From NCBI GenBank assembly GCA_022818135.1, contig JAFMSR010000012.1, positions 4,658,456-4,722,455 of the forward strand: a DNA stretch of 64,000 bases. Reading direction: 5' to 3'. The number at the start of each line of letters is the position of its first letter. Position 1 is the stretch's first letter. Below the pieces are notes generated by a model, which was not told the DNA's origin, did no database searches, and worked only from the letters and a program-made list of their open reading frames with translations. Source of the DNA: Saxidomus purpurata (lineage: Eukaryota > Mollusca > Bivalvia > Venerida > Veneridae). Made by a program: the position numbers and the translations under genes. Positions 61,601 through 64,000 of the stretch are shown in pieces.

Positions 61601-64000
61601 AGGTGAGCACACCGTGTTAACTGTATCTCAGCATGAAAGCTATTCAGTGGCCCCTTGAAGATATCAAAAACACAAGTAACCACAACACTAGAGGTAAGAT
61701 TGAAAACAGAACTCTTCTCATCATTTATTTTGTACAAGCTTGCAATGTTGATATTTACAGAAAAAGAGAAAAATAATAAATACATGTATGTATATTCAAC
61801 CCCACTGCTGAAAAAGTGAAACTTATGTAATGGTAAATTATCATTTAAGATAAATGATTTTGTATAACAAGTTCATTTTATCTTTATGAAAAAATGTATC
61901 AAGCTAAGTATTCATGTTATTTTAAGTACTGGTACTGAGAGCTAGCTATGATATATAAAATGCTTTAACATGCCAAGAATTACGAGATATAATATATTTG
62001 TTTATAATACTTACAAATACTACATTTTTATTATGAAGGATCCCTGTGTTCCTTGATTAATGTTTCTATTTTGAGTTCCCAAACTTTACATTTTCAAAGA
62101 CATTTTCAATGTTTAGAAACTTTGCTTTAGCTATTAATTTATAAAAGTTCAAAGAGATGCAACTAAAGTTGCACTCGATATGCTTCTGATAGTTCTGTTC
62201 GATTACTGTTGTGATGTTTCACACGCTTTTTAACTTTCCGAAAATTGAAAACAGTATTTTAGCACAGATGAAACTGACAGAACTGGTTTTCCATTATAGG
62301 TCAATTCCATCTTTAAAGTTTTTAAATTTTCTTTTATGTTGAAAGTTCTCACTTGATCTCCTTTCGATTTTAAAAAAATCACAAAATCTTGTAACCAGAT
62401 ATAATTTTGCCCATTAGAATTTTCATCTTGATCAAGTCGAAATAACTTAAACAATCTTCTAAACTTCATAATAAGCCATCTTTGCCTAAAATAATATTGT
62501 GTTTCATTTATTTGTGAACATTTTAAAACCTGAACCAGAAATTTATGTGCACAATAATTTTGCATGTATGATAACATACTTTTTAATACATGTGATAATA
62601 TAGTAGATAACATGTATAGAAACATGAAATATACTTATAGATATTTCAGTTATTTTCAACACAAACGATCTTCTTCGTAAAAAATAAGATGAGGTCTGTA
62701 AAGTCCAAATTTCTTTGGAAGTAATTCACAGTGTAAGTAGCAGAACAGAATGAAACATTATGCTTTCTACAATTTATAAATTCTTCATTATCAGGACATG
62801 ATTTGGGGAAACCACATTGTCAGTATAACCCTAATTATCGCTATCAATTTCACAGGGTCATTAATTAATTGGCCCTACGCTGTAAAGCTGGGAGGCTTAT
62901 CAGAGAGTAATTTTCAGCAGAAAGTACCCTTGTATAACATAGTGTACTTAGATTCAATATAAAGGGAGATAACTTAATTTCAAGAACAACATTATTTTGG
63001 TTTCAGTTGTATTTTGGTTTCAGTTAACCCTATACCATGCTCCAGGTGATTCTGCCTTTGGGACCAGTGCAGATCATGATCACTCTGCAAATCAGTACAG
63101 TCTGACAGTGATTTACAATGTTAAATTTGCTATTCATTCAAAAACGTTCAACGCTCTTTGTACTGCTTTAATTGTAAGATGGGCAGGTACATTTCAAAAC
63201 AGGATAGTTTGATACTGAAGTTCAGGGAAATATACATTGCAAGTAATTTAGCTCATTCATTCTGCTCCATCTTAACATCTGATTTTTTTCCATTTTGTCA
63301 AACCCTTGAAGAAACTGATCTAAGAACTATCCCCGCTGACTTCCATGATCCCCGCTGACCTCCATGTTGAATTAATAAGGCTAAAACAAGGTGAGAAGAA
63401 CATAGTTGTTCTTTTCTTTTCATCCACAGAAAAAGATAGTTTGAATAGCACTTTACTCTCACACACCAGAACATCAAAAGGTCTGAAATCTGAATTCATC
63501 ATAGTTAAAAAGTTACCTGTCTGTAGGTAAAAATCAGAAGGAAAAAAACTCTTTGAATTAGTAAAAATACATTAGGCTTACATAGAAAGAGATCCTATTA
63601 GTTGATAACATATCTGATTAACTGATCTAGGTCTGTTGATCTTTTGATGGTGTTCAAAAAAACCTTAGATCACAGTAATGGAATTTGGATAATGGATTTG
63701 ATGATGGAAATTGTAACAACTTCTTCAAAACCAACACCCTGTTTTTTGCAATGGCCTACATAGTTGTTAAAGTGCTCTGATGCACCAAATGAGGGATAAT
63801 GGTTCTCACAAAATTTAAATAACAACAACTGTTTCAAAGATTTCACGCCACACAGATAAAGAAGTCCACTTATTTAGAGTTTCTTGGAAAGTCAATTTCA
63901 TGCAACTTTGAACATGCTTTTTTGTGAAGTGACATGTCTGTAGCAGAGAGAGATTTTGTAACACTAAATGGTACAGCCCACACCTTTTTTGTGACTCAGA
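58644..64000. other. Long intron or upstream region of the RhoGEF gene, no exon recognised
   Basis: The exon at 58643 starts after a ctatttcag acceptor in phase 0, so at least one more exon lies upstream. I read the minus strand to 64000 and found no convincing exon. The 131-codon frame at 62230-62625 lacks flanking splice sites and any family motif. Either the intron exceeds 5.3 kb, or a short 5' exon was missed. Confidence 0.5.

Noticed and set aside
62230..62625. 131-codon minus-strand open frame upstream of the RhoGEF gene
   Set aside because: No flanking splice sites, no spectrin or SEC14 similarity, AT-rich composition.

Overview
The window looks like nuclear DNA of a bivalve mollusc, most likely a heterodont clam. 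It is AT-rich, with intron-containing eukaryotic genes, RING-less B-box/propeller TRIM-like genes in tandem, an apextrin-type (ApeC) gene, and many dispersed elements with short tandem cores and '(A)TACCCCC...GGGGGTAT'-type ends of the kind seen in clam genomes. The species cannot be named from the sequence alone.

Layout. (1) About 0.46-13.3 kb, minus strand: a secreted ApeC-domain protein. It has a signal-peptide exon at 13.3 kb, four small cysteine-rich module exons (6.5-3.2 kb) and two ApeC exons (1.5-0.46 kb). Every splice junction is phase 1, and the gene runs off the left edge. Its large first intron contains, on the opposite strand, a complete two-exon TRIM-like gene (7.48-9.85 kb, broken by one extra G) and a decayed LINE (about 10.0-12.5 kb). 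(2) About 15.4-45.66 kb: three tandem segmental duplications (S1 about 8.2 kb, S2 about 9.8 kb, S3 about 12.3 kb). Each carries one minus-strand TRIM-like gene: S1 frameshifted, S2 intact (561 aa), S3 with two frameshifts. The unit borders lie in remnants of a tyrosine-recombinase/SGNH mobile gene. S3 is longer mainly because it holds several transposon insertions that are absent at the matching positions of S1 and S2, so target-site duplications can be read directly; some insertions are nested. (3) About 45.7-49.4 kb: dispersed elements with tandem cores, including a four-copy 146-bp array in which each unit holds four nuclear-receptor half-sites. (4) 51.6-58.6 kb, minus strand: the last eleven coding exons (949 residues) of a PLEKHG4/puratrophin-like Rho guanine-nucleotide exchange factor (spectrin-like helices, Ser-rich linker, DH, PH, Ser-rich tail). 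Its 5' exons lie beyond the right edge. No coding exon was recognised in 58.65-64 kb.

Functional theme: a putative secreted innate-immune lectin-like gene sits beside an expanding and decaying family of TRIM-like genes, a plausible immune-type cluster. The RhoGEF is an ordinary conserved housekeeping/signalling gene. All functional statements are by family resemblance read by eye; no database search was possible.
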